NCBI RefSeq assembly: GCF_008704395.1
Contig: NZ_CP023695.1
Coordinates: 124,001 to 188,000, forward strand
DNA length: 64,000 nt
Direction of reading: 5' to 3'
Source: Streptomyces alboniger
GTDB lineage: Bacteria > Actinomycetota > Actinomycetes > Streptomycetales > Streptomycetaceae
Shown here piece after piece: positions 8,619 through 16,138 of the stretch. The first letter of the stretch is position 1. The number at the start of each line of letters is the position of its first letter. The notes beneath the pieces were generated by a model. It saw only the letters and a list, made by a program, of their open reading frames with translations. It was not told the origin of the DNA and ran no database searches. Made by a program: the position numbers and the translations under genes.

Positions 8619-9167
8619 TTGACACCGCATTCCCTCGCGTTCTACATGGATGTGATCGCGTCCGGAACGGTCCTTGGTGCCAAGCCGACGGACAGTCCTG
8701 AGCAGGTCACCGCGATCCTGGGCTCCGACTGTGCCGAGAACTCCCTTGACGACCAGAGCATGTGGCGCGACTACGGAATGGTCGAGTTCTTCTGGGGCCG
8801 GGAATCACGGGACCATCCATGGGTGGGCCACCACTTCACCCTGCACGTGCATAGGCTTTCTTGGGGCGGCAGCACTGTCCACAGGGCGATTCGTGCGCGG
8901 TACGGCCGCTTCGACCGTCACCTTCAATTCGGCAAACTGGAGCGGCTGCTGGCCAGGCGCGGCGTACGCATGGAGGACGTCCCGGATTCCAACGCTCCGA
9001 CCCACACTCTGCACTGGCAACCTGCCTCGCAGGTGTCCGTCAGGGTGTGGCGGTCTCCTGAGAGGGGCGAACGTCGGCGTGGCGGCGCACGTATCGGTGA
9101 TGTGTATGCCATCTCATCATCGATGAGTGCCGAGCAGGTGGCCTGGTACAGGGCGCGTTACGGCTGA
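8619..9167 (+). CDS. Conserved hypothetical protein, TTG start
   Basis: A 182-residue protein that I do not place in a named family. The TTG at 8619 is preferred over an upstream ATG (8508) because AAGGAAAG lies about ten bases before it and because the stretch beyond it looks non-coding. It begins MTPHSLAFYMDVIASGTVLG, continues with VEFFWGRES and HHFTLHVHRLS and ends AEQVAWYRARYG. No signal peptide or membrane segment is visible. The pattern of short His/Trp-rich strands suggests a small soluble alpha/beta protein, possibly an immunity-type family, but no evidence here proves that. Confidence 0.6.
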   Translation: MTPHSLAFYMDVIASGTVLGAKPTDSPEQVTAILGSDCAENSLDDQSMWRDYGMVEFFWGRESRDHPWVGHHFTLHVHRLSWGGSTVHRAIRARYGRFDRHLQFGKLERLLARRGVRMEDVPDSNAPTHTLHWQPASQVSVRVWRSPERGERRRGGARIGDVYAISSSMSAEQVAWYRARYG

Positions 9168-9317
9168 CAGATTGCCGTCTGCGATGCGTCCCCCGCCCCC
9201 TACTGGCCGGGCGTGATGACGAACCCGAGCGGCCGGCGCCCGCCCTCACGGGACCCCGCTCCTCTGCCTGAACAGAAACCCACCTGCCAGGACGGTTGCG
9301 GTGCCACCGCCGGGTCA

Positions 9318-10439
9318 TCAAAGCGGGGGCCAGGGACCGGCGAGCAGCCGTTCGGCCTCCGTGACGATCGCTTGCCCGCGTGTTCCTCGCTGGCTCGCGT
9401 TCCATTCGTTGTACGCATCGACCTCGTCGACAAGCGGCTGAAGAGACTGGGGCCGGGCCAATGCGCCCCAGCCCTCGTATGTGATCACGTCACCACCGGC
9501 TCCGGGGGCCAGACTCCCGTTCACGATCAGCCGGAGCCACCAGCGCACCAGCTCCCAGCGTGCCGCCTCCCAGGGGATACCGGTGTCGTCGCCGGGAAGA
9601 CCCGCGGGCAGACCGAGTTCGGCCAGTACCTGGTCGAAGAGCGCAGCGGCGCTCTCGTGCTCGGGGCGTGACAGGCCGGCGAGCAGCGGAAGCGACTCCG
9701 TCTCGACGCCGAGAACCAGTGCCGTAAGCCCTGCTTCGATCAGCTGGTGCGGGCGGTGCTGTCGACCGATCAGGCGCTCCAGGGCCAGCATTCGCAGGTA
9801 CTCGGTCGCCTCCTGAGCGCTGACGGCGTAAGGGGTGTGGGGCGTGGGCGCGGTGACGTCGATGCCGGGACCGCCGTTGACGAAGTACGACCAGAAACCG
9901 ACAGTTGCGCGGGCCAGGAGACTGCTCGCCCGGCCGGTGAACTCGTGTCGTACGTAGTCGGAGAGGTCGTTCCCGTAGAGGATGATGTCGGTCTGGTGGA
10001 CGGACAACACAGGGTGCCCGCATTCGTCTGCTGTGCCAGGCAGGTAGCGGTGGCTGTAGATGGGGATCAGTTGCGGTACGGTCGCCAATTCGGACCGTGC
10101 GATCTCCAGCGCGTCAGATGTCCCCGCGGGCCTCGGGCTCCAGGCGGGGTGCCAGAAGCCGTTGTGCTCGACGTCAAAGAGCACACCCTCGACCGGTTGG
10201 GAGAGCCACTCGGCCAGGTCCTCGGCGTCGCCGTTGCGCCAGTCCGGCCAGCTTCGTGACCCGTGTGGGAGCCCGGCGGCGAGGAAGACCCTGTGGTCCG
10301 GCGAGAAGGTGAAGCCGAACCGTGCCTCAACCGCGTCGAGTTCCCGCTCGCTGAGGCCCGGCCCGATCTCGGTTCGGAGCAAGCGCTGAAGGTCCCTGGC
10401 GGTTTCGAGGGTCAGCGGAGGGGGCGGCTGCGCGGTCAT
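9318..10439 (-). CDS. SMI1/KNR4-like protein
   Basis: A 373-residue soluble protein. The N-terminal half matches the SMI1/KNR4 (SUKH) fold: LSERELDAVEARFGFTFSPD, then HRVFLAAGLPHGSRSWPDWR, VLFDVEHNGFWHPAWSPRP and VPQLIPIYSHRYLP. The second half is helical (EATEYLRMLALERLIGR) and unannotated. SUKH proteins often act as immunity proteins against contact-delivered toxins, but stand-alone Streptomyces copies may have other roles. No toxin gene is adjacent; its neighbours are an unknown gene and a hydrolase. Confidence 0.7.
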   Translation of the reverse strand: MTAQPPPPLTLETARDLQRLLRTEIGPGLSERELDAVEARFGFTFSPDHRVFLAAGLPHGSRSWPDWRNGDAEDLAEWLSQPVEGVLFDVEHNGFWHPAWSPRPAGTSDALEIARSELATVPQLIPIYSHRYLPGTADECGHPVLSVHQTDIILYGNDLSDYVRHEFTGRASSLLARATVGFWSYFVNGGPGIDVTAPTPHTPYAVSAQEATEYLRMLALERLIGRQHRPHQLIEAGLTALVLGVETESLPLLAGLSRPEHESAAALFDQVLAELGLPAGLPGDDTGIPWEAARWELVRWWLRLIVNGSLAPGAGGDVITYEGWGALARPQSLQPLVDEVDAYNEWNASQRGTRGQAIVTEAERLLAGPWPPL

Positions 10440-10512
10440 CCCGGCAGCATAAGGCCCGAGCGCTCTAACGGTCCTTACCCGAGACGCGGCGTCAGCTCAG
10501 GTCGTTGACTCC

Positions 10513-11091
10513 CTACTTAATGCGGTCGAGGAAGCCGAGCACCCGATCGTTGACCTGCATCGCGGCCTGTTCGTCGTAGGACGGAAGGCTGCTGTCGGTG
10601 AACAGGTGCCTGTCGCCGGGGTAGAGGAACAACTCCGCATCCGTCACCGTCTCGACGACCGTGCGGGCGGCGTCCGCATCACCCTCCCCCGCGAAGAACG
10701 GATCTGCGTCCATGCCGTGGATCTGAACTGGGACGTCTTGGGGCCAGGCCGCGCCGAACTCCGAGGCCGGGACGCACGCCTCAAGCAACAGGGCACCCTT
10801 TGCTCCAGGGCGAGTCTGGGCCAGCTTCTGCGCCGGCAGGACGCCGAGCGAGAAGCCCACATAGATGAGTTCCGCAGGCAGCCCCTCGGCGGCGACGGCT
10901 CCGCGCGCGGTGATCGTGCCGAACCCGACGCTCTCCGCATAGGCGGCGCCCTCCTTGAGGCTGTCGAATACCTTCCCTTCGTACAGATCTGGAGCGTGGA
11001 CGGTGTGTCCGGCCCGTCGCAACTGCTCGGCGAAACCGCGAATGCCGGCGGTCAACCCGTATCCATGGTGGAAGACCAGCACCTCAGCCAT
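10513..11091 (-). CDS. Dienelactone-hydrolase-family alpha/beta hydrolase
   Basis: A 192-residue alpha/beta hydrolase. The ATG at 11091 follows GGGAGCAAC, so the longer frame is rejected. The start MAEVLVFHHGYGLTAGIRGF and AGHTVHAPDLYEGKVFDSL are characteristic of the dienelactone hydrolase family. The nucleophile elbow reads YVGFSLG with serine where classical dienelactone hydrolases have cysteine; the acid is likely in HGMDADPFF and the histidine in GDRHLFTD. It is therefore more likely a serine esterase/hydrolase than a true dienelactone hydrolase. The substrate is unknown. Confidence 0.82.
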   Translation of the reverse strand: MAEVLVFHHGYGLTAGIRGFAEQLRRAGHTVHAPDLYEGKVFDSLKEGAAYAESVGFGTITARGAVAAEGLPAELIYVGFSLGVLPAQKLAQTRPGAKGALLLEACVPASEFGAAWPQDVPVQIHGMDADPFFAGEGDADAARTVVETVTDAELFLYPGDRHLFTDSSLPSYDEQAAMQVNDRVLGFLDRIK

Positions 11092-11111
11092 GTTGCTCCC
11101 CTCGTCCTGCG

Positions 11112-11345
11112 GTGCCGGGTGGCACCGCGACACGAGTATGGACCGCAGCACTGACATCCACGGGCCTCGGCCGGGCAGGACCTGGCCGGTGGTCCCTGTT
11201 CGGGGAGGCGGACTTCGGGGGCTGCGACTCGCCGGTCTTGGAAGCGCAGGTTCGAGCGGGCGGCCGCTGGCCCAAGCTTCTGGGTTTCGGCATCCTCGGG
11301 GTGGGGGTCGCCCTCCTCACCGAGGTGATGGTCCAGTACTGGTGA
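11112..11345 (+). CDS. Possible small ORF with one membrane helix (doubtful)
   Basis: The frame has GC-rich third positions in its second half and ends PKLLGFGILGVGVALLTEVM plus VQYW, which resembles a single membrane helix. The start is unclear and the first 30 residues look non-coding. It may be the tail of a decayed gene. I see no ribosome-binding site or family. Confidence 0.25.
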   Translation: MPGGTATRVWTAALTSTGLGRAGPGRWSLFGEADFGGCDSPVLEAQVRAGGRWPKLLGFGILGVGVALLTEVMVQYW

Positions 11346-11478
11346 GATCCGTGGCATGGGGCGGTCCCGGATCCGCCCAGCGCTCTGACGGCACAGCTGC
11401 ATGACGGTCACAGCTACAGGGGCTCTCCGCCACGGCCCAACGCCCGCAATTACGCAGCGCACCAGGCGCCGGGTCCCG

Positions 11479-12474
11479 TTACTGGCGCGGCGGCTTGGAC
11501 GGCCCGCGCGCGGGTGGGCCGCCCGCCGGGGCGTGGGCGCGGCGGTAGGCGCGGGGGGTGGTGCCGGTGAGGGCGCGCAAGTGGTGGCGCAGGGCGGTGG
11601 GCGAGGTGAATCCCGTCGCGTGTGCGATGGCCTCGACGGGGGTGTCCGTCTCGCGCAGCAGCCGCATCGCCTCGTGCAGGCGCGTACGCAGCACGTACTG
11701 GAGCGGGCTGAGACCGGTGTGGGCGCGGAAGCGGCGCGTCACGCCGCTGGTGCTCGTGCGCGCGTGGGCGGCGATCTCGCCGAGCGTGAGAGGGAGGTGG
11801 AGGTGTGCGTCGATCCACCGCAGGGTGGGTTCGAGTCCCGTGCTCTCGGCGACTTCCCGGTCGATGGCCTCCTGGACGCTGTCCGCGTCCGCGTGCAGCG
11901 GCGTGATCAGTTCCCGTGAGGTTTGTCCGGCGACCTGGCGGCCGTAGTCGCGGGCCAGCAGCCGCAGACAGACGTCCATCCCCCCGAAGACTCCGGCCGC
12001 CGTGCAGAACGGCCCGTCCTCAAGGACCGTACCGGCGGGGTCGACATCGATATGGGGGTAGAGCGCGGCCAGTTCCTCCACGTGCCGCCAGCCGGTCGTG
12101 GCCCGGCGTCCGTCCAGGAGGCCGGTGGCCGCGAGCGTGAACGTACCGGTGCCCACGGCGGCGACGCGGCCCTGTCGGGCCACCACAGCACGCAGCGCGG
12201 CCAGAACGCCCTCGGGGGGCTGTGCGGCGCGGGGACCGTCGTGCCCTGGAATTACTACGACGTCGGCGTTCTCGGTGCCTTCGAGACCGTACGGCGGACG
12301 CAGGGCGAGCGCCGGACCCGGGCCCCCGGTCGCCCGGAACCCGGGCGCCGCGCAGAGCCTGACCTCGTAGGACACGCCGGGGTGCTCGCGGCAGGCGGTA
12401 GCGAGGACCAGGCCGGGCGTGGTGAGGTGATGGCCCGGGGCCCCGTCGAGGGCGAGGACGGCGATCACTGGCAT
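11479..12474 (-). CDS. GlxA-like AraC-family regulator with DJ-1/PfpI domain
   Basis: A 331-residue two-domain regulator. Residues 1-165 form the DJ-1/PfpI (class I glutamine amidotransferase-like) module beginning MPVIAVLALDGAPGHHLTTP, with AVGTGTFTLAATGLLDGRRA at the nucleophile position, where Thr/Gly replaces cysteine. Residues about 215-315 hold the AraC double helix-turn-helix (TLGEIAAHARTSTSGVTRRF, GLSPLQYVLRTRLHEAMRLL, AHATGFTSPTALRHH). It closely resembles the GlxA-type gene at 13655. The two bracket a secreted trypsin gene, suggesting a local duplication. Confidence 0.88.
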   Translation of the reverse strand: MPVIAVLALDGAPGHHLTTPGLVLATACREHPGVSYEVRLCAAPGFRATGGPGPALALRPPYGLEGTENADVVVIPGHDGPRAAQPPEGVLAALRAVVARQGRVAAVGTGTFTLAATGLLDGRRATTGWRHVEELAALYPHIDVDPAGTVLEDGPFCTAAGVFGGMDVCLRLLARDYGRQVAGQTSRELITPLHADADSVQEAIDREVAESTGLEPTLRWIDAHLHLPLTLGEIAAHARTSTSGVTRRFRAHTGLSPLQYVLRTRLHEAMRLLRETDTPVEAIAHATGFTSPTALRHHLRALTGTTPRAYRRAHAPAGGPPARGPSKPPRQ

Positions 12475-12510
12475 ACCGGGAATCCAATCATCCGCGTGAG
12501 CCGGCCGGCG

Positions 12511-12601
12511 TCAGCCGCCCCCGTGGTCCGCCGGCCGGTATCAGCGCCCTCGCGCGATCCGCCGGCCAGTGTCAGCTGCTCGCGCGGTCCGCCGGCCGGC
12601 C
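12511..12601. repeat. Three imperfect tandem repeats of about 30 bp
   Basis: Units start TCAGC and end with a GTCCGCCGGCCGGT-like motif at 12511-12540, 12541-12571 and 12572-12601. They fill most of the gap between two minus-strand genes. Each unit contains the self-complementary core CCGGCCGG or a one-base variant, so the array could form hairpins. Confidence 0.7.
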
Positions 12602-12641
12602 CCCGCCCACAGGAGCGTCCGTCGGCTGCGTGAGTAGCTGG

Positions 12642-13511
12642 TCAGCCGCCCTTGTGGATCGTCTTGAGGATCCAGCTCTTGAACGCGGGCACGTTGGAGT
12701 AGAGGCCCGGCCCCGTCCCGCAGCCTTCGCGGAGGCTGCCAGGACCGGACGTGGCGCCGATCAGCTCCCAGCGGCCGTTCTTCGCGCGCTGGAGCTGCGG
12801 GCCGCCGGAGTCGCCGTTGCACGCCATGGCCCTCGGCTTCTGGCTGACGGTGCACAGCCGCGTCCTGCCAGCCCAGCCGGGGGCGCACTCGCTGGCCGCG
12901 CCCCTGCGCGTGTCCAGTTGCTGGAGGCGGTCGGGGAACTTCGCGTCCTCCAGCGAGGGCGCCTCGACGACCGTGCCGTAGCCAAGGATGCGGGTGGGTG
13001 TGCCGACAGGACCCGCCTTGTCGGCGATGCGGACGGGCTTCTGGGAGACGGGGCGCTCCAGGCGTATCAGCGCGAGGTCGTTCTTGTTGTACGTCGTTCC
13101 CGTCATGTCCTGCACATAGCCGGGCGCGGTGACGATCTTGTCGATGCTGCGGACGGATCCGCCAGTCGTACGGTGGTCGCTCCCGACGCGGATCGTGCCG
13201 GTCAGCGTGGCCAGCTCGGGGTTGACGCAGTGCGCGGCCGTCAGGACCCACCGGGGGTCGATCAGTGTCGCCCCGCACTGCGCGCCGTACTCCTTGACCG
13301 GCACCGTCGCCATGAACGAGTAGTGCTGCGTGGCGTCCTCGCCATTGACGATGGCGCTCGCGCTGCCGCTCATCACTGAGACGCCGAGGAGCGCGGTCGC
13401 GCCGAGCGCCGCAGCGCCCCGGGCGAGCAGTCGGCGCGCGGCGCGCCGGGTGGGGCCGGCAAGGCCGGAAGAAGAGGTCCCGGGGGCGGGAGCGGTGTCC
13501 GTGGCGTGCAT
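12642..13511 (-). CDS. Secreted trypsin-like serine protease (S1)
   Basis: A 289-residue exported chymotrypsin-fold protease. The ATG at 13511 follows AAAGG and begins a long, arginine-rich signal peptide (GPTRRAARRLLARGAAALG) that may be Tat-dependent. The mature enzyme shows the triad His in VLTAAHC, Asp in KNDLALIRLE and Ser in ACNGDSGGPQ. Signal cleavage after SGSASA would expose IVNG directly, so no activation propeptide is needed, unlike most Streptomyces trypsins. An acidic residue six before the serine is absent (MACNGDSGG), so specificity is uncertain. It sits between two GlxA-like regulators and is divergent from the second. Confidence 0.88.
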   Translation of the reverse strand: MHATDTAPAPGTSSSGLAGPTRRAARRLLARGAAALGATALLGVSVMSGSASAIVNGEDATQHYSFMATVPVKEYGAQCGATLIDPRWVLTAAHCVNPELATLTGTIRVGSDHRTTGGSVRSIDKIVTAPGYVQDMTGTTYNKNDLALIRLERPVSQKPVRIADKAGPVGTPTRILGYGTVVEAPSLEDAKFPDRLQQLDTRRGAASECAPGWAGRTRLCTVSQKPRAMACNGDSGGPQLQRAKNGRWELIGATSGPGSLREGCGTGPGLYSNVPAFKSWILKTIHKGG

Positions 13512-13654
13512 GAACTGGCCTTTCGCGACAAGGGTGACGGAGGTGTGCGTGGGCGAGGCTGCTGTCCGCCTTCGTCCCGCCGCTCTGCGATCATCCTTCG
13601 CCTGCGGCCCCCGCAAACAGCGGCTGCGATGTCACCCTGGGCTAAATTCTGGAC

Positions 13655-14800
13655 ATGTCAGTGATCGCCGTCCTCGCCCTCGACGGGGTTCCGGGGCACC
13701 AGCTCACCGCCCCTGGACTGGCCTTCGCCACGGCGGCCAGGCACCACCACCCGGTCGCGTACGAGGTGCGGGTCTGCACGGGGCCGGGGTTCTCCAGCAC
13801 GGGCGGACCCGCTCCCTTCGGCATCGAGGCGCCCTGGGGCATGGAGGGGCTCGAAGACGCCGATACGGTGCTGCTGCTGGGGCATGCGGGCTTCCGGGCC
13901 GCGCCGCCGCCCGGCGTAGGTGAGGCCCTGCGGGCCGCGGCGGCGCGCGGAGCCCGCATCGGCGCCGTCGGCACCGGCACGTTCACGCTCGCGGCCACCG
14001 GTCTCCTCGACGGGCGCCGGGCAGCCACCAGTCGGCGTCACACGAGCGAACTGGCGCGACTGCACCCGCGTATCGTCGTGGACCCCGAGGGGGCCGCGGT
14101 GTCCGACGGCCCCTTCCACAGCGCGGCCGGGGTACTCGGAGGCATCGATCTGTTCCTGCACCTGATCACCCTGGACCACGGCGAGCCGGTCGCCATCGAA
14201 ACGGAACGGCAGCTCTTCCTGCACCTGCACGCAGAGGTGGAAGACGCCGACGGGGCTGCGCCCGAGGCGGGTTCGGGGTCCGCCCAAGGTGCCCTCACGA
14301 AGGGCGCGTCGGGGCCCGCTGAAGATGCCCCCGCGGAGGTCGGCTCGCGAGCGGATCCAGGTGCCCCCGCCAAGCCCGCGCCGCGAGCCTGCCAAGGTGG
14401 CGCTGCCGAGGCCGCGTACAACGCCATCACCCCGCCCGGCGGCAGCCTCGAACCGGTGACGCGGTGGATGGAGGCCAACCTCCACCACCCGCTCACCCTC
14501 AACGACATCGCGGGCCGGGCACAGCTCGGCGTCCGCAGCCTGACCCGCCGTTTCCGCGCCGAGACGGGACTCACCCCGCTCCAGTACCTGCTTCGTATGC
14601 GGATCCAGCACGCCCAGCGGCTCCTGGAGCGCACCGACGACCCGGTGGAACGCATCGCGGCCCGCAGCGGTCTTGGCACACCCGCCAACCTGCGCCACCA
14701 CTTCCAGCGCGCCACCGGCACCAGCCCCACCACCTACCGCACGGCGTTCCGTGCGCTGGTCTCCGGCATCACCTGGCCCGACCGTCCCGATCAGCCGTAA
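13655..14800 (+). CDS. GlxA-like AraC-family regulator with an inserted Ala/Pro/Gly linker
   Basis: A 381-residue paralogue of the gene at 11479-12474. The DJ-1/PfpI-like half starts MSVIAVLALDGVPGHQLTAP and contains AVGTGTFTLAATGLLDGRRA, identical to its paralogue. The AraC half starts near HHPLTLNDIAGRAQLGVRSL and ends TTYRTAFRAL. Between them, residues about 192-256 form an Ala/Gly/Pro-rich segment (for example EAGSGSAQGALTKGASG) that the paralogue lacks and which explains the extra length. It starts 143 bp from the divergent protease gene and may control it. Confidence 0.87.
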   Translation: MSVIAVLALDGVPGHQLTAPGLAFATAARHHHPVAYEVRVCTGPGFSSTGGPAPFGIEAPWGMEGLEDADTVLLLGHAGFRAAPPPGVGEALRAAAARGARIGAVGTGTFTLAATGLLDGRRAATSRRHTSELARLHPRIVVDPEGAAVSDGPFHSAAGVLGGIDLFLHLITLDHGEPVAIETERQLFLHLHAEVEDADGAAPEAGSGSAQGALTKGASGPAEDAPAEVGSRADPGAPAKPAPRACQGGAAEAAYNAITPPGGSLEPVTRWMEANLHHPLTLNDIAGRAQLGVRSLTRRFRAETGLTPLQYLLRMRIQHAQRLLERTDDPVERIAARSGLGTPANLRHHFQRATGTSPTTYRTAFRALVSGITWPDRPDQP

Positions 14801-14821
14801 TCACACCGGCAAGAAAGGATC

Positions 14822-14862
14822 GGAGTGAGTGCTCACTCATTGACGGAGTGAGCACTCACTCC
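14822..14862. promoter_or_regulatory. Double palindrome and promoter of the TetR gene
   Basis: Two 16-bp palindromes, GAGTGAGTGCTCACTC and GAGTGAGCACTCACTC, are themselves exact reverse complements, separated by 7 bp. The spacer holds a -35-like TTGACG (14840-14845); the second palindrome fills the 17-18 bp to a weak -10 (TACTCT, 14864-14869). A bound TetR dimer would therefore sit between the two promoter elements. The predicted transcript start coincides with the ATG at 14877, implying a leaderless, autoregulated mRNA. Confidence 0.8.
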
Positions 14863-14876
14863 GTACTCTCGCAGTC

Positions 14877-15488
14877 ATGACAGCACCCAAGGAGAACCAG
14901 ACCGGCCGCCGCCGCGCCCCCGGCATGTCACCGCAGGAGCGGCGCGCAATGATCATCCAGACCGCGATCCCCCTGATCGCCGAATTCGGGGCCGCGGTGA
15001 CGACCGCGAAGATCGCCCGCGCTGCCGGCATCGGCGAGGGCACGATCTTCCGGGTCTTCGCCGACAAGGACGAACTGCTACAGGCCTGCATTGCCGAGGC
15101 GCTCTCCCCCGAGCACGCGGTCCGCGAACTCGACGCGATCGACGTATCCCAGCCGCTGCCCGACCGGCTTGCGGAGGCGGCCGAGGCGCTGCAAGCGCAT
15201 ATGGCCAGGATGGGCACCATCATCGGCTCGCTGGGGCATCACGGCGGCAAGCACCCCGGCACAGTGCGCGGGGCGGGCCGTGACGAGTCGACGACCCGCA
15301 TCCGCGCCGCCCTCGCGGAGCTGCTGGAGCCCGACAAGGCCCACCTGCGCCGGCCGCCGGAGCAGATCGCGGCCCTCTTCTTCGGGCTGCTCTTCACCCA
15401 GCCTCGCACGGAGGACGAGCCCGACCTGACCCCGCGGGAACTGGTGGAGGTCTTCCTGCACGGGGCGCTCTCGGGGGACGCCAAGTGA
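14877..15488 (+). CDS. TetR-family regulator
   Basis: A 203-residue TetR protein. The HTH is residues about 22-66 (RRAMIIQTAIPLIAEFGAAV, TTAKIARAAGIGEGTIFRVF), followed by DKDELLQACI and a helical ligand domain. No Shine-Dalgarno sequence precedes the ATG, and a promoter lies directly before it, so the mRNA is probably leaderless. The stop overlaps the next start by 4 bp, coupling it to the small membrane protein. Operator palindromes immediately upstream point to autorepression. Confidence 0.9.
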   Translation: MTAPKENQTGRRRAPGMSPQERRAMIIQTAIPLIAEFGAAVTTAKIARAAGIGEGTIFRVFADKDELLQACIAEALSPEHAVRELDAIDVSQPLPDRLAEAAEALQAHMARMGTIIGSLGHHGGKHPGTVRGAGRDESTTRIRAALAELLEPDKAHLRRPPEQIAALFFGLLFTQPRTEDEPDLTPRELVEVFLHGALSGDAK

Positions 15489-15895
15489 GCGCGCGGAGAG
15501 GGCGCCTGGGGGTTACGGCCCTGGCCGTCCTGGCCCCCGTCCTGGTGTGGCTGGTCGCGGACCCCCTGCTGGGACATCGGCTGCGGATAGCCGACGGCGA
15601 GCAGAGGCTCGACATCGGCGCCGTGCCCGTGGCGGTCCTCGCACTGCTCGCCTCGCTCTGCGGCTGGGGACTGGTGGCCGCCCTGGAACAGTTCAGGGCG
15701 CGGCGCGCCCGCGCCATCTGGCATGGGGCGGCCGGCGCCGTACTGGCCGTGTCCTTCCTACCGTTCATCGGTGACGGCATGGACGGCGCTACCCGGATCA
15801 CCCTGGCCCTGATGCACCTGGCAGTGGCGGCCGTGCTGATCCCGGGGCTGGGCGCCAGACCCTCCGAGGCGAGAGCCACAGCTGCTCAGGGGTGA
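15485..15895 (+). CDS. DUF6069-like four-helix membrane protein
   Basis: A 136-residue integral membrane protein with GTG start overlapping the tetR stop (GTGA, 15485-15488). Four hydrophobic segments are visible: VTALAVLAPVLVWLVADPLL, GAVPVAVLALLASLCGWGLV, GAAGAVLAVSFLPF and ITLALMHLAVAAVLIPGL. This length and topology match DUF6069, a Streptomyces family with no known function that commonly sits next to TetR genes. It is likely the main target of the autoregulated operon. Confidence 0.78.
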   Translation: MSARRGRLGVTALAVLAPVLVWLVADPLLGHRLRIADGEQRLDIGAVPVAVLALLASLCGWGLVAALEQFRARRARAIWHGAAGAVLAVSFLPFIGDGMDGATRITLALMHLAVAAVLIPGLGARPSEARATAAQG

Positions 15896-16090
15896 CCGCC
15901 GGCACCAAGTACGCGGCGAACAGCACCGAATGGCAGCAGCCTGCTGGAGCGACGCCAGGCCGGGATGACCGTCACCGTGCCCATCACCACCGAGATGAAC
16001 AGCGACACCCGGCGGTCGGGCCCAGGCCCAGGCCCAGCAAGAGATTCCCCGCCCCGAGAGACCGTCCTGCGGGGACGGTCCCTCGGGGCA

Positions 16091-16120
16091 GCCGGCCGCC
16101 GCGCTGTCGCGGCCGCCGGC
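16091..16120. terminator. GC-rich hairpin between convergent genes
   Basis: The 13-bp arms GCCGGCCGCCGCG and CGCGGCCGCCGGC pair with one mismatch around a 4-bp loop. It lies between the convergent DUF6069 and penicillin-acylase genes and could end transcription from both sides. No T-run follows, as is usual in this genus. Confidence 0.55.
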
Positions 16121-16138
16121 GCCCGTGGTGCCGGTCGC

